64,000 nt of DNA from assembly GCA_934098385.1 (NCBI GenBank), contig CAKOOJ010000003.1, forward strand, positions 62,001 to 126,000, read 5' to 3'. Shown here in pieces: positions 33,559-43,729 of this stretch. The notes under the pieces were generated by a model, which was not told where the DNA came from, searched no databases, and saw only the letters and a program-made list of their open reading frames with translations. The translations under genes were made by a program, and so were the position numbers. This DNA is from an uncultured Bacilli bacterium. GTDB lineage: Bacteria > Bacillota_I > Bacilli_A > RF39 > UBA660. Each line of letters starts with the position of its first letter. The stretch's first letter is position 1.

Positions 33559-35160
33559 TTATTTAAAAACGTATGCATTAGTTTTTAGTCCATTTCCACT
33601 TGCTATTTCAACATTATTTTTTATTATTATTGATGGACGTGCATATAATAAGCCCGATATATTTTCCCCATAAGAAGTAGGAACATAATGTGATGAAACT
33701 TTATTTGAAATAACTGCGTAACTAGTATAATAACTGTTAGGATCACTAACAGAAGCAGTTTCAGCTAAAGTAGCACCTCCATATAAAGTAGTATTTTTTG
33801 TTAATGTCCAATAATCTTTGTTTGAACCATTATTTAAATATGAATTATTATTGCTAGAGTTCATTCCAGAATACCAAACTTCATTAGCAGTTAATGTTGC
33901 TACGTTCATTGTTTCTCCATTTTTAAATTTTGGTGCTAGTGTTCCTAGACATTTGAATGTGTCCGATTGTTTATAAAAGTTATGGCCGGCTACACGACAA
34001 GTTTTATTACCACTAGGACACCCTTCTTTGCTTATTATTATATCACCGTCGTACATAACTCCGCTCTCATAATAATTATAGAATTCTGCTACTTCTTCTT
34101 TTTGGTCGTTAAGACACCAACTATCATTTGTTAAATATTTTTCTTGTAAAGCAGAAGAGATTTTTTCTGTTTGAAACTTATAAAATGCATCTTTTAAATA
34201 ACCGTCTAAATATTCATAATCATGCTCTTTATCACTCCAAGCGTATAATTTATATTTATTACCATCTTGAGTAGAATAATCTCCTATATTAGATGTTTTA
34301 CAAGTATTGTTTTGATCTTCTAAAACTAGTTTTATTGAACCATTACCTTGTATTCTAACTATTCTCCAGCACATTCCAGCGAAATCAACATAATTATCTG
34401 TTACAGCGCCTCTATAATAATAACTAATTCCAAAATCATCTACAGCAAAACTTAATTCTTTTTCATCTCCTGTACTCGCCTCTGTAATTGGCTTAGATTT
34501 TGGAGTTGATAAGAATTTTGTACCATTAGTATTATTTTGAGCGTTATTTATTATGTGATATGCTAATGAATTTTTATTTGAAGAATATGGATTAAGTCCA
34601 TCAGAATTAACTATATTTACTTTTGCGCTGAATGTTTTTCCCATATCTTCTGATTGATCAACATCTAAATTCTTATAAGTTACTGTTAATGAATATGTTT
34701 GAGTCATATTGATATCAATAGAATTACTTATTAATAGTGATACATCCGATGTTGATGGAAATGTTGTTTCTGTTGATACTCCATTACAAGTACCAGTTTC
34801 AGTAGTTTCACCTGTTTTATATTGTTTACATGTCAATGTATATACTAAGTCATCTTTTCTACTTAATTCATTGACTACATTTTGTAATACAGCACTATAA
34901 TCTACTTTCTTATTTCCTTTATTTGTTGCACTAAAAGTTTTTTCTACACTATATCCTGGTTCAGCATTTTCTATACCTTTTATAACATTTGTATCTTCAC
35001 TATATTCTAGTATTAAATTTGCAGTTGTAACTTCTATAGATTTATTATTTTCATTTCCTTTTATCTTTGTTAAAAAGTATGCATAAGTTAATCCTACTAA
35101 TATCAATAATACTAAAAATATACCAGTTACACTTACTATAATCCTTTGTTTTCTGTTCAT
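33559..35160 (-). CDS. Large surface protein with SipW/TasA-type N-terminus (paralogue B)
   Basis: The 533-residue protein is a paralogue of 6802-8391. Its N-terminus MNRKQRIIVSVTGIFLV and LTYAYFLTKIKGN is almost the same and carries the TasA-like TYAYF motif. The middle has FAGMCWRIVRIQGNGSIKLV, Cys pairs such as CPSGNKTCRVAGHNFYK, and the end ARPSIIIKNNVEIASGNGLK. There is no cell-wall sorting motif. It lies inside the polysaccharide region, between the lyase-like and polymerase-like genes. AAGAAGGGA precedes the ATG. It is probably secreted through SipW; function unknown. Confidence 0.7.
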   Translation of the reverse strand: MNRKQRIIVSVTGIFLVLLILVGLTYAYFLTKIKGNENNKSIEVTTANLILEYSEDTNVIKGIENAEPGYSVEKTFSATNKGNKKVDYSAVLQNVVNELSRKDDLVYTLTCKQYKTGETTETGTCNGVSTETTFPSTSDVSLLISNSIDINMTQTYSLTVTYKNLDVDQSEDMGKTFSAKVNIVNSDGLNPYSSNKNSLAYHIINNAQNNTNGTKFLSTPKSKPITEASTGDEKELSFAVDDFGISYYYRGAVTDNYVDFAGMCWRIVRIQGNGSIKLVLEDQNNTCKTSNIGDYSTQDGNKYKLYAWSDKEHDYEYLDGYLKDAFYKFQTEKISSALQEKYLTNDSWCLNDQKEEVAEFYNYYESGVMYDGDIIISKEGCPSGNKTCRVAGHNFYKQSDTFKCLGTLAPKFKNGETMNVATLTANEVWYSGMNSSNNNSYLNNGSNKDYWTLTKNTTLYGGATLAETASVSDPNSYYTSYAVISNKVSSHYVPTSYGENISGLLYARPSIIIKNNVEIASGNGLKTNAYVFK

Positions 35161-35211
35161 TTTCTTTTATTCCCTTCTTTATTATATATCAATTAAATTA
35201 TATAAAAGTTG

Positions 35212-37008
35212 TTATATATTTGTCAATGTTATTTTTGTAATAAATTTATTAGATTTTGTTTTTATTCTTATACTTTTCATTTTTTTCTCTGTATTATATT
35301 TTGGGGAATATTTATTATCTATTTTATTAATGGTATAAGGTTCGTTTGAAATATAATTTATTTTGACATATTTATTATCATCTAAAATATTAAAATTAAT
35401 TATTTTATTACATTCTTTATTAAATTCGTCTATTATTATAAGTTTATTTTTTTTATTAAATATAAATGTTCTAGTATGTATTATTTTCTTATAACCATTA
35501 TGAGACACTTTTAATATTATTTCATCTTTTTTATTTTTATATTCTAATATCTTGCATTTATAACTTTTTCCCCATAAAAATGGTCCCAATATTTTTGCTT
35601 GATCTTTATTATTTATTTCTACTGTATTATGGTTAATTGTTTTTCTATAGTAATTTCTAGCCTCTATGTTATTATGATATACATATGTTCCCGGATCAAT
35701 AAATATTATTTTATTATTTATTGATAATATAAAACTTAATGCATCTGCGTGACCATGAGCTTTTATACTTTTATAACCCAAATTACCATGATCTATTGCT
35801 ATTTTTACTTTATTATCCATACTATTTAATATAGTAACTCCAGATTTATAACAAATATTATTATATTCTTTTATGTTATTTTTTTTATTATTTATTTGTT
35901 TTTCTTTGTATAACCAGTTTATATTTTCATTATTACAATTTTTTATATATTGTTTATTTAAAATTATACTATATAGTGATAATACGTATTCTAAATAATT
36001 AACATTACCATTTATATCTAATATTTTACCTTCATCATTGTCTCCAAAAATTATAATATTATCCCCTATTTTTAAATTATAAATGTAACCAATCATTTTT
36101 TTTAATAAAGTATACCAATTACTTGGTATATAAATATTATTATTTTTAAGTAATCTTATACTTAGTCCCATAGCTTCTAAATAAAATAATTGATAATGAG
36201 TAGACATTTCTTTATTAATTCCATCTTTGTAATTTTGTTTATATAATTCTTTATTCAATATTTTATAACCTTTGTTTAACCATTTTTTGTAATTAAATAA
36301 TATACCACTCTGTAATAAAATATAACTTTCTATAATTAAATGATTATTTGCAGAGGAATATTTGGAATAATGTTTATAAATATAGTCTGTCATATTTATT
36401 ATACTTATTTTTATTTTATTAAGTATTTCTTTATTTATATCAGTTTTATATAAAAATGCATAAGCATATGTCCAACTGTTACATCTAATAGCTATTTCCA
36501 TGATGCTTGTCCAACTTATTCCATGCAAAAAAAGATTATTTTCATTATAATTATTAAATAAATATATAAATTCTTTTAAATATTTTTTATTTTTTGTTAT
36601 AAAGTAATTTTTTGATAATATAATAAATTGATAATGTCTATTTAATTCCCAATTAATTCTTGCATCACCATATAATATATTGTTTTTATAATTTAAATTA
36701 TAAGATAATGTATCTGGATATATATTATTTTTATTAAAACAGTAATTCCAACTAGTTTTATATTTATTATATTTATAATTCCCTAATAATTTTACATTTG
36801 TATTAAGTGTATAATTTTTATTATTATAATTTATATTTAATTTATTAATATTTATATTAATTTTTCTTAATTTTCCACTTAAAACTTTATCATATATTTT
36901 TATGTTTTTATATTTTTTAGATTCATAAATATATTTTATTTTTTGTTTAATTCTCCAGATTATTTCTAATAAATTCATGGTTTTTAATCTATAAATATAC
37001 CATTTCAT
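35212..37008 (-). CDS. Heparinase II/III-family protein
   Basis: The 598-residue protein has an N-terminal (alpha/alpha) toroid (ARINWELNRHYQF, then NGISW/HGISWTSIMEIAIRCNSW) and a C-terminal beta-sandwich with KAHGHADALSFILSI, FIDPGTYVYHNN and RNYYRKTINHNTVEIN. That is the heparinase II/III or alginate-lyase-like architecture found in many capsule clusters. It would cleave or process uronic-acid polymers. There is no signal peptide, as is usual for the cluster members. The start is the ATG that overlaps the preceding stop. Confidence 0.88.
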   Translation of the reverse strand: MKWYIYRLKTMNLLEIIWRIKQKIKYIYESKKYKNIKIYDKVLSGKLRKINININKLNINYNNKNYTLNTNVKLLGNYKYNKYKTSWNYCFNKNNIYPDTLSYNLNYKNNILYGDARINWELNRHYQFIILSKNYFITKNKKYLKEFIYLFNNYNENNLFLHGISWTSIMEIAIRCNSWTYAYAFLYKTDINKEILNKIKISIINMTDYIYKHYSKYSSANNHLIIESYILLQSGILFNYKKWLNKGYKILNKELYKQNYKDGINKEMSTHYQLFYLEAMGLSIRLLKNNNIYIPSNWYTLLKKMIGYIYNLKIGDNIIIFGDNDEGKILDINGNVNYLEYVLSLYSIILNKQYIKNCNNENINWLYKEKQINNKKNNIKEYNNICYKSGVTILNSMDNKVKIAIDHGNLGYKSIKAHGHADALSFILSINNKIIFIDPGTYVYHNNIEARNYYRKTINHNTVEINNKDQAKILGPFLWGKSYKCKILEYKNKKDEIILKVSHNGYKKIIHTRTFIFNKKNKLIIIDEFNKECNKIINFNILDDNKYVKINYISNEPYTINKIDNKYSPKYNTEKKMKSIRIKTKSNKFITKITLTNI

Positions 37009-38312
37009 TACCAACTAATTCCTTCATATATGCCATCATATTCTTTGTCGATTTGATTTACTAGATCAATTATTATTTTATTATTATATTTTGTTAATAT
37101 TTTATTATAATCTTTATCTTTATTGGTAATTATTATAATATCACTATCATTAATACTATTTAAATTATTTGTTAATAAATTATACAAATAATTATATTCT
37201 TTTTTGTTATTTATATTATTCGTTACAGATTTATATACTAATTTGTCATATATTTTAATATTATATTTTTCTTTTATTAATTTGTTTATAACTTCTATTA
37301 TAGGGCTGTATCTTAAATCATCTGTACCACTTTTAAAACTTAATCCTAATATTATTATATTTTTTTTATTATATTTTTTTATTATATTAATTGCATTTTT
37401 TATTTGTATATTGTTTGATTTATCTATATTATCTATTATTGGTGTTTTTAATCCGTTTTCTTTAGATATTGTTTTTAATGCTCTTAAATCCTTTGGTAAA
37501 CATGATCCTCCATAAGCAAATCCAGGTTTAAAATAATATGGAGAAATATTTAATATTTTATCTTTACAAAATATTTCCATAACTTTATGACTATCTAAAT
37601 TTAAACTTTTACATATATTACCAACTTCGTTTGCAAAAACTATTTTTAATGCATGATAAGAATTATTTATGTATTTTATTATTTCAGTTTCTTCTATGTT
37701 AGTAAATATAATTTCTCCATTAACGTTTTCATATAATTTTTTTAAAAGATTTTCTATTTTTTTATTATCAGTTCCTATAAGAGTATATGGTGGATTTAGA
37801 AAATCATTAACTGCACTACCTTCTCTTAAAAACTCTGGATTATTAACAACACAGAAATCTACATTATGTTTTTTTAATGAATATTTTTCAATTATATTTA
37901 TTACTTTAAGTACTGTACCTGGTTTAGTAGTACTTCTTATAGCTATTGTGTGAAATTCTTGTTTATCTTTTAATACTTTTCCAACTTCTTTTGCAATATC
38001 ATATATTTGACTCAAATCTAATTCATTATTTTCATTTAAAGGTGTTCCTACTGTAATTATTGTTAAATTACTATTATTTAATGCATATTGTATATCACAA
38101 GTTGCAGATATTAAATTATTTTTATATGATTCTTCTATTAATTTATCTACATCTTTTTCTATAATTGTAGCAATACCTTTATTTATTAAATTTACTTTAT
38201 TAATATCTTTATCTACACCTATTATTTTATAACCAAAATTTGATAAACATGCCATATTAACGCATCCAACATATCCTAATCCTATTATACTTATATTTTT
38301 AATTTTTTTCAT
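37008..38312 (-). CDS. GDP-mannose/UDP-glucose 6-dehydrogenase, AlgD-like
   Basis: The 434-residue NAD-dependent sugar-nucleotide dehydrogenase has the Rossmann motif IIGLGYVGCVN near residue 10 and VVNNPEFLREGSAVNDF near residue 155. The active Cys is in YGGSCLPKDLRAL near residue 265; the CLPKD form is typical of AlgD-type GDP-mannose dehydrogenases, while UDP-glucose enzymes usually have CFPKD. It follows the gene for GDP-mannose synthesis with a 14-base overlap, supporting GDP-mannuronate as product. Confidence 0.88.
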   Translation of the reverse strand: MKKIKNISIIGLGYVGCVNMACLSNFGYKIIGVDKDINKVNLINKGIATIIEKDVDKLIEESYKNNLISATCDIQYALNNSNLTIITVGTPLNENNELDLSQIYDIAKEVGKVLKDKQEFHTIAIRSTTKPGTVLKVINIIEKYSLKKHNVDFCVVNNPEFLREGSAVNDFLNPPYTLIGTDNKKIENLLKKLYENVNGEIIFTNIEETEIIKYINNSYHALKIVFANEVGNICKSLNLDSHKVMEIFCKDKILNISPYYFKPGFAYGGSCLPKDLRALKTISKENGLKTPIIDNIDKSNNIQIKNAINIIKKYNKKNIIILGLSFKSGTDDLRYSPIIEVINKLIKEKYNIKIYDKLVYKSVTNNINNKKEYNYLYNLLTNNLNSINDSDIIIITNKDKDYNKILTKYNNKIIIDLVNQIDKEYDGIYEGISW

Positions 38313-39345
38313 ATTTTATCTCACTTCTATCACTGTCTTTTAATTTTAATACTATTTCTTTAATATCTTCCGTATTTTTTTTATTGCATACTAATAGTAC
38401 ATCATTAGTTTCTACAATTATTATATCTTTAATTCCTACAGTTGCAATAAGTTTATTACTCGAATTAATTAAACAATTTTTTGTATTAATTGATATTACA
38501 TCTCCACTTACTATATTATTATTTTTATCTACTTCTTTAATATCAAAAAATGAATTAAATGATCCAACATCATTCCATATAAAATCACCTTTAATTACAT
38601 CAAGTTCATTTTTTATGGAACATGGTTCAAGTACGCTATAATCAAATGATATATTCTCAATATTTTTATATATATTTTTATTATTTGTATCAATATATTT
38701 TGTTATATCTTCATAAATATTTTTTTTGTATTTTTTTATTTTTTTTAGAATATCATTTATATCACCTATTATTATTCCACTATTCCATAAGTAATTATTT
38801 TCTATATATTTTTTTGCAATTTTTAAATTTGGCTTTTCTACAAATTTAATAACTTTATTAATATTTTTATTATTTTTTCTGTATTTTATATATCCATAAC
38901 TAGTACTTGGATGCGTAGGTTTTATACCTAAAATTAATAATTTATTATTTTTAATATTATTAAATGCATAGTTAATGCATATATTATATTCTTTAATATC
39001 TCCTACAAATGAATCTGAGGGTGTTATTATTATATTACCTTTTTTATTAATTTTTTTTAGTGCATATGTGATACATGCAGTGGTATTACGCACAAATGGT
39101 TCTTTAATTATATTTTGTTTTGGGATTAATTTTTTTGTCACTTCTAATGTTTGGTTGTAGTATTCTTCAGTAGTAATTATGTATATATTTTGTTTTTTTA
39201 TTTTATAAGACAATCTATTTATTGTTTCATTTAATAATATGCCTTTTCCTGTTATATTTAGAAATTGTTTAGGTTTGTCCCTTCTTGATAGTGGCCATAA
39301 TCTTGTTCCACTACCTCCTGCCATTATAAGTGCATATTCTTGCAT
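38299..39345 (-). CDS. manC: Mannose-1-phosphate guanylyltransferase
   Basis: The enzyme makes GDP-mannose from mannose 1-phosphate and GTP. The 348-residue protein has the nucleotide-binding LIMAGGSGTRLWPLSRRDKP, then PKQF and VEKPNLKIAKKYI, and FIWNDVGSF near residue 250. No C-terminal cupin isomerase domain is present, so it is the short, one-function form. The start is MQEYALIMAGG at 39345 (AGAAGGTG upstream). It feeds the dehydrogenase gene next to it. Confidence 0.93.
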   Translation of the reverse strand: MQEYALIMAGGSGTRLWPLSRRDKPKQFLNITGKGILLNETINRLSYKIKKQNIYIITTEEYYNQTLEVTKKLIPKQNIIKEPFVRNTTACITYALKKINKKGNIIITPSDSFVGDIKEYNICINYAFNNIKNNKLLILGIKPTHPSTSYGYIKYRKNNKNINKVIKFVEKPNLKIAKKYIENNYLWNSGIIIGDINDILKKIKKYKKNIYEDITKYIDTNNKNIYKNIENISFDYSVLEPCSIKNELDVIKGDFIWNDVGSFNSFFDIKEVDKNNNIVSGDVISINTKNCLINSSNKLIATVGIKDIIIVETNDVLLVCNKKNTEDIKEIVLKLKDSDRSEIKYEKN

Positions 39346-39427
39346 ATAATCACCTTCTTTATAATTTTTATAATAACATATCATTTTTTTGTTGTAAATT
39401 GATTTTAACTACTTTATTTATAGCTAT

Positions 39428-39468
39428 ATAAAAAATTAAATTAGCTGTGAATAACTAATTTAATTTTT
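39428..39468 (-). terminator. Terminator after the flippase gene
   Basis: AAATTAAATTAG and CTAATTTAATTT form a 12-bp stem followed by T. The flippase stop codon lies within it, so manC probably starts a separate unit. Confidence 0.85.
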
Positions 39469-40831
39469 TATTAATGATTTTTTTATTTATAATTAAATAT
39501 ATTGAATTTAATAATATGTATATAATTATACCTAATATCACTTTAATTATTATATTATTTATCATAACTAATATTAATAGCATTATAATTCCATTTAATA
39601 TATAACATAATATATTAAAATATATTTTTTTTACATTTATTTTGAGATTTATAGTTTGATATATAGCAACAATAATTTCAGATATTACAGTTGCTATTGC
39701 AGCTCCTATACTACTATATTTAACTATTAAAAATAAGTTTAAAGATAAATTAATAATTGCACCATACAAAACAGATTTTAAATATATTTTATCTTTTTCT
39801 TTAGGTATAAAATATAACCATCTTAAACTATTTGACCAAGATATAATGGGAATAGTTACACAAAGTATATTTGATAATAATATAGTATTGATATATTCTT
39901 TTCCAAAAAATATCGGTACAAATTGTTTTATTATTGAAAACATACCAAACATTATCCCTATACTTAACATCATAACAAAATTAATTGTTTTATTAAATAA
40001 TTGTTTATATGATTCTTTCTTATTAACAATATATGTTATTCGAGGATGAATTATTGTGAGAATTGATGTAATTATTCCTAAAGTTATAACAACTAATTTA
40101 GTTGCACATTCATAAAACCCTACATCTTGTTTAGTTTTTATTATACCTAACATAATTTTATCCATTTGTTGATATATACTTGAGGCTATAATTGGTATGA
40201 ATAAAACTATACATTTTTTTATATTATTTTGTATTAGTTTTTTATTTAAAGTTTTTATTTTAAATTTATTTATAATTAATAAATATAATATAAAATTACA
40301 AACTATATCTTGAGAACATTTAAATAATATAAATACATTTAAATCTTTTTCTTGCTTTACAAAAATAAATATTAATATTAATGTTGCTAATCTATTTAAT
40401 GTATTTAAAATTATTGGAGTTTTAAATTTTTCTCTCCCATAATAATACCAATTAATATCAAATATACAATTAATAATATTAATTAAAAATATTGTGGATG
40501 TTATTTTATACTTTGAAATAATAATTATTATTAAATATAATAGACACATTACTAAAGATAATATTAATTGTATTACATAGATATTTGAAAATATTTTATT
40601 TATATTTTTATTATTTCTATTTTTAGATATTATTCTATTACCGTAAATATTTATTCCAAACATACCTATGTATGTGAAATATAAAACTATTGAGGAATAG
40701 TATGAATATATACCTATACCTGTAGGTTTTAAAATTCTTGTTGCATATGGTGTTATAATTAATGGAAATACAAGTATTAAAAATTGATGAATTAATTTAT
40801 ATATAAGGTTAATTTTAATATCTTTTTTCAT
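39455..40831 (-). CDS. Polysaccharide flippase (Wzx/PST family)
   Basis: The 458-residue protein has about 12-14 membrane helices. The start LIYKLIHQFLILVFPLIITP and PYATRILKPTGIGIYSYYSS is a typical Wzx beginning. MDKIMLGIIKTKQDVGFYE near residue 225 is also characteristic. It moves lipid-linked repeat units across the membrane. It overlaps the polymerase gene by 17 bases. Confidence 0.92.
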   Translation of the reverse strand: MKKDIKINLIYKLIHQFLILVFPLIITPYATRILKPTGIGIYSYYSSIVLYFTYIGMFGINIYGNRIISKNRNNKNINKIFSNIYVIQLILSLVMCLLYLIIIIISKYKITSTIFLINIINCIFDINWYYYGREKFKTPIILNTLNRLATLILIFIFVKQEKDLNVFILFKCSQDIVCNFILYLLIINKFKIKTLNKKLIQNNIKKCIVLFIPIIASSIYQQMDKIMLGIIKTKQDVGFYECATKLVVITLGIITSILTIIHPRITYIVNKKESYKQLFNKTINFVMMLSIGIMFGMFSIIKQFVPIFFGKEYINTILLSNILCVTIPIISWSNSLRWLYFIPKEKDKIYLKSVLYGAIINLSLNLFLIVKYSSIGAAIATVISEIIVAIYQTINLKINVKKIYFNILCYILNGIIMLLILVMINNIIIKVILGIIIYILLNSIYLIINKKIINKKLN

Positions 40832-42023
40832 AACATTTCTTCCCTAGTATGTTTTCGCAATATATTATTGTTAAATATAATTGTAATGTTTCATTATTAT
40901 AAGAAACCATAAATAAATCTGTAACTATTATACATATAAATATTATAAATATTTGAATGTCTATTGGATTTTTATTTTTTATTCTTTTTAAAACCGAAAC
41001 AAATATATTAAAATGGAGTGAGTAATATAAGATTGTTCCAATTATTCCTAGGTCCGCAAGTAATTCTAAAAATGTGTTTTCAGCCCATACAAATTCAGTA
41101 GAATTTACATATTGATATCCTCCAAGTCCTATTCCTATTATCGGATGCGATAGAAAAACATTCCAAGAATCTTTTAAAAAGTTCATTCTTGATACTGTTG
41201 ATGGATCTACTGTTACTTTTAAATTATCAAAAAAATAACTTAACATTTGTAACATTCTAATACCTATTATATTATATAAAATGTTTACTTTTAGAATTAA
41301 TATGAATAATAATATAATAAATATTAATCCTAAAAATATATTTTTCATAATATCTTTCCTATTTTTTATTTTAAAAAGTAGAAGTAATGGTATAGAAATT
41401 GCTAAATATATTATCTGTTTTTTTGATCCTGAAAAAAATGAAAATAAAGTGAATAGTGTTAATAGAAAAATTTTTACTCTTTTATTTTTGATAAAATTTG
41501 ATGTTATAATAAATATCCCGACTATCCCTAATACGTGCGTGATTCCAGTATTACCATATGTATGATCTTGACTATGTGCTAGGTAATTACCTACTCTTTT
41601 TTTCCCCCATGCTTCAATCGGTACGTTTATCAACAATCTTATACATAAAATAATACTAGCAATTATCATATAATATATTGTTTTTTTTAAATTATTTTTA
41701 TCTCTAATGTATAATATAATTGTTAAACATATTGTTAATCTATAAAGTAATCTAAACACTAATGGATTTATTATATCTTTATTTAATGCCCATATTGTAC
41801 TTAGTAAACCAAAAAGAATTAATGCTATTTTATTTATTAGAAAAGGAATAATATTTTTTGATAACTTATTTTTTTTATAAGTTGATATTACTTCGTAAAT
41901 AAATGAAATAATGGTCATAATATATATCATTATTGGATAATCTTTAAATCCTAGTATTGTTACTATTAATAGTAATATTATTATATCTTCTAAATTTGTT
42001 ATATATTTTCTGTATGTATTCAT
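40815..42023 (-). CDS. Polysaccharide polymerase (Wzy/O-antigen ligase-like)
   Basis: The 402-residue protein has ten or more helices and the Wzy_C-type loop HPIIGIGLGGYQYVNSTEFV followed by ENTFLELLADLGIIG near residue 310. It would join repeat units on the outer face. It is cotranscribed with the phosphoglycosyltransferase upstream (2-base gap) and the flippase downstream. Confidence 0.88.
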   Translation of the reverse strand: MNTYRKYITNLEDIIILLLIVTILGFKDYPIMIYIMTIISFIYEVISTYKKNKLSKNIIPFLINKIALILFGLLSTIWALNKDIINPLVFRLLYRLTICLTIILYIRDKNNLKKTIYYMIIASIILCIRLLINVPIEAWGKKRVGNYLAHSQDHTYGNTGITHVLGIVGIFIITSNFIKNKRVKIFLLTLFTLFSFFSGSKKQIIYLAISIPLLLLFKIKNRKDIMKNIFLGLIFIILLFILILKVNILYNIIGIRMLQMLSYFFDNLKVTVDPSTVSRMNFLKDSWNVFLSHPIIGIGLGGYQYVNSTEFVWAENTFLELLADLGIIGTILYYSLHFNIFVSVLKRIKNKNPIDIQIFIIFICIIVTDLFMVSYNNETLQLYLTIIYCENILGKKCYEKRY

Positions 42024-42025
42024 TT

Positions 42026-43729
42026 TTACCTCATATATAATTTTAATAATTCTTTTATTGTGGTCTCAATATTAAATTCTTTTAAAACTTTATTATATCC
42101 GTTATTCGAATATTTTTTTCTTAATTCTTTAGTATTTATTAATTCTACTATCTCATCATATAATTTTTTTGTATCTCCGGGATTAATTAGAATACCATCT
42201 TTTTTTGAGGTTATTATTTCTTTTATACCATTTATATTTGTTGAGATTGTTACACATTTATATCCCATAGCTTCTAAAACTGATAATGGTTGTCCTTCAT
42301 TATAGGAAGGTAAAATATAATATGTACATTTTTTTAAATATTTTATTTTTTGTTTTTCATTCAACCATCCTAAATATGTAATATTATTTTCGAGATTATT
42401 TGACTTTATCAAATCTAGAAGTTTTTTTACTTCTCCATTTCCTCCTATGTATAAATGAATATCTTTATATTTCTTTTTAAGTTTTTTTATAACTTCTATC
42501 AAATCGTATAATCCTTTTCTTTTTCCTATTATACCTAGAAATAAAATATTCTTATTATTTATATTTTTATTAAAATTACTGGGAACTTGAATTGAATTTT
42601 TTATAACGACTATTTTTTTCTTATCTGTAATATTGCTTAAAAATATTTTCCATTCTTCAGTAAGTGCAATTATTGTATTTGCTTTGTTAAACATTTTTTT
42701 TATATATTTTTTTTGAAAATCATTGCATTCTTCTTTATAAAAAATATCAAATTCACTACCATGCATATGTAAAATAATTTTTTTATTAATTAGTTTTGAT
42801 ATATTTATGTAAATACTTTTTCTCCACGTGCTATACCTCGACGACATATGAATATGTACAATGTCATAGTTTTTTACATTAAATATAAATTGAAAAAAGC
42901 CTTTTATCATTTTTAATATTTTACTTAATTTATTTCCATCATTTACAGTTTCTATATATTTTAAATTTATTTTTTTGTCTAACCCAGCTTTATAATAACT
43001 ATTTACTACAGTAGTTATTCCACCTTTAGTTTTTCTAGAAGTCCCTATCATTAGTACATTAATTCTTTTATCATGATTTGGATTTCTATCTTTAAGTATT
43101 ACGATAAATGTTTTAAGAAATATTTCTATATCAATTAATAAGTTACACTCTTTTGAATATTTTTGTTCAATTTTTAATCTGTCATTAAAAGTTATATTAT
43201 TGCGCCCAAAGGTTTGCCATAGTCCTGTAATACCAGGCTTTGTACTAATTATGTCATGTATATAGTTCTTCATGTATTTTTTTTCACTAATTAAGTATGG
43301 TCTATTTCCTATTACAGACATTTCTCCTTTAATAACATTTATAAATTGGGGAAATTCGTCTATTGAAAAATTTCTTATAATTCGTCCTACTTTCGTCAAT
43401 CTTGGATCATTTTGAAGTTTTTTGTATTTTTTATATTCATTATACATTTTATGATTATTCGATAACACTTTTTCTAACTCTTCATCAGCATTATCTACCA
43501 TTGTTTTAAACTTGTACATTTTAAATACTTTATTGTTTTTTCCAATTCTTTTTTGTGTATAAAAAATATTTCCTTTATCTTTATATATTAAGTGTAATAT
43601 ATAAACGTATAAAGTAATTGGTACTAATAATATACAACCAGTAATACCAAATATTATATCAAATATTCTTTTTATAAAGTTATAAAGATATCTTTTTTTC
43701 AAAAACATCACCATCTTAATTTGTTTCAT
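42026..43729 (-). CDS. Phosphoglycosyltransferase-GT4 fusion
   Basis: Residues 1-205 are a monotopic phosphoglycosyl transferase: membrane helix near 20-45, KMYKFKTMVDNADEELEK, RNFSIDEFPQFINVIKGEM with the catalytic Asp-Glu, and SVIGNRPYL. It attaches the first sugar phosphate to undecaprenyl phosphate. After residue 220 a full GT4 glycosyltransferase follows (INVLMIGTSRKTKGGITTVV, IIGKRKGLYDLIEVI, NEGQPLSVLEAMGYKC). So one protein could add the first two sugars. The start may be a few codons later (43708). It overlaps the Wzz gene by 14 bases. Confidence 0.9.
   Translation of the reverse strand: MKQIKMVMFLKKRYLYNFIKRIFDIIFGITGCILLVPITLYVYILHLIYKDKGNIFYTQKRIGKNNKVFKMYKFKTMVDNADEELEKVLSNNHKMYNEYKKYKKLQNDPRLTKVGRIIRNFSIDEFPQFINVIKGEMSVIGNRPYLISEKKYMKNYIHDIISTKPGITGLWQTFGRNNITFNDRLKIEQKYSKECNLLIDIEIFLKTFIVILKDRNPNHDKRINVLMIGTSRKTKGGITTVVNSYYKAGLDKKINLKYIETVNDGNKLSKILKMIKGFFQFIFNVKNYDIVHIHMSSRYSTWRKSIYINISKLINKKIILHMHGSEFDIFYKEECNDFQKKYIKKMFNKANTIIALTEEWKIFLSNITDKKKIVVIKNSIQVPSNFNKNINNKNILFLGIIGKRKGLYDLIEVIKKLKKKYKDIHLYIGGNGEVKKLLDLIKSNNLENNITYLGWLNEKQKIKYLKKCTYYILPSYNEGQPLSVLEAMGYKCVTISTNINGIKEIITSKKDGILINPGDTKKLYDEIVELINTKELRKKYSNNGYNKVLKEFNIETTIKELLKLYMR

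Noticed and set aside
33559..35160. LPXTG-type cell-wall anchoring of the large surface proteins
   Set aside because: The C-termini of both paralogues lack an LPXTG motif, hydrophobic tail and basic end.
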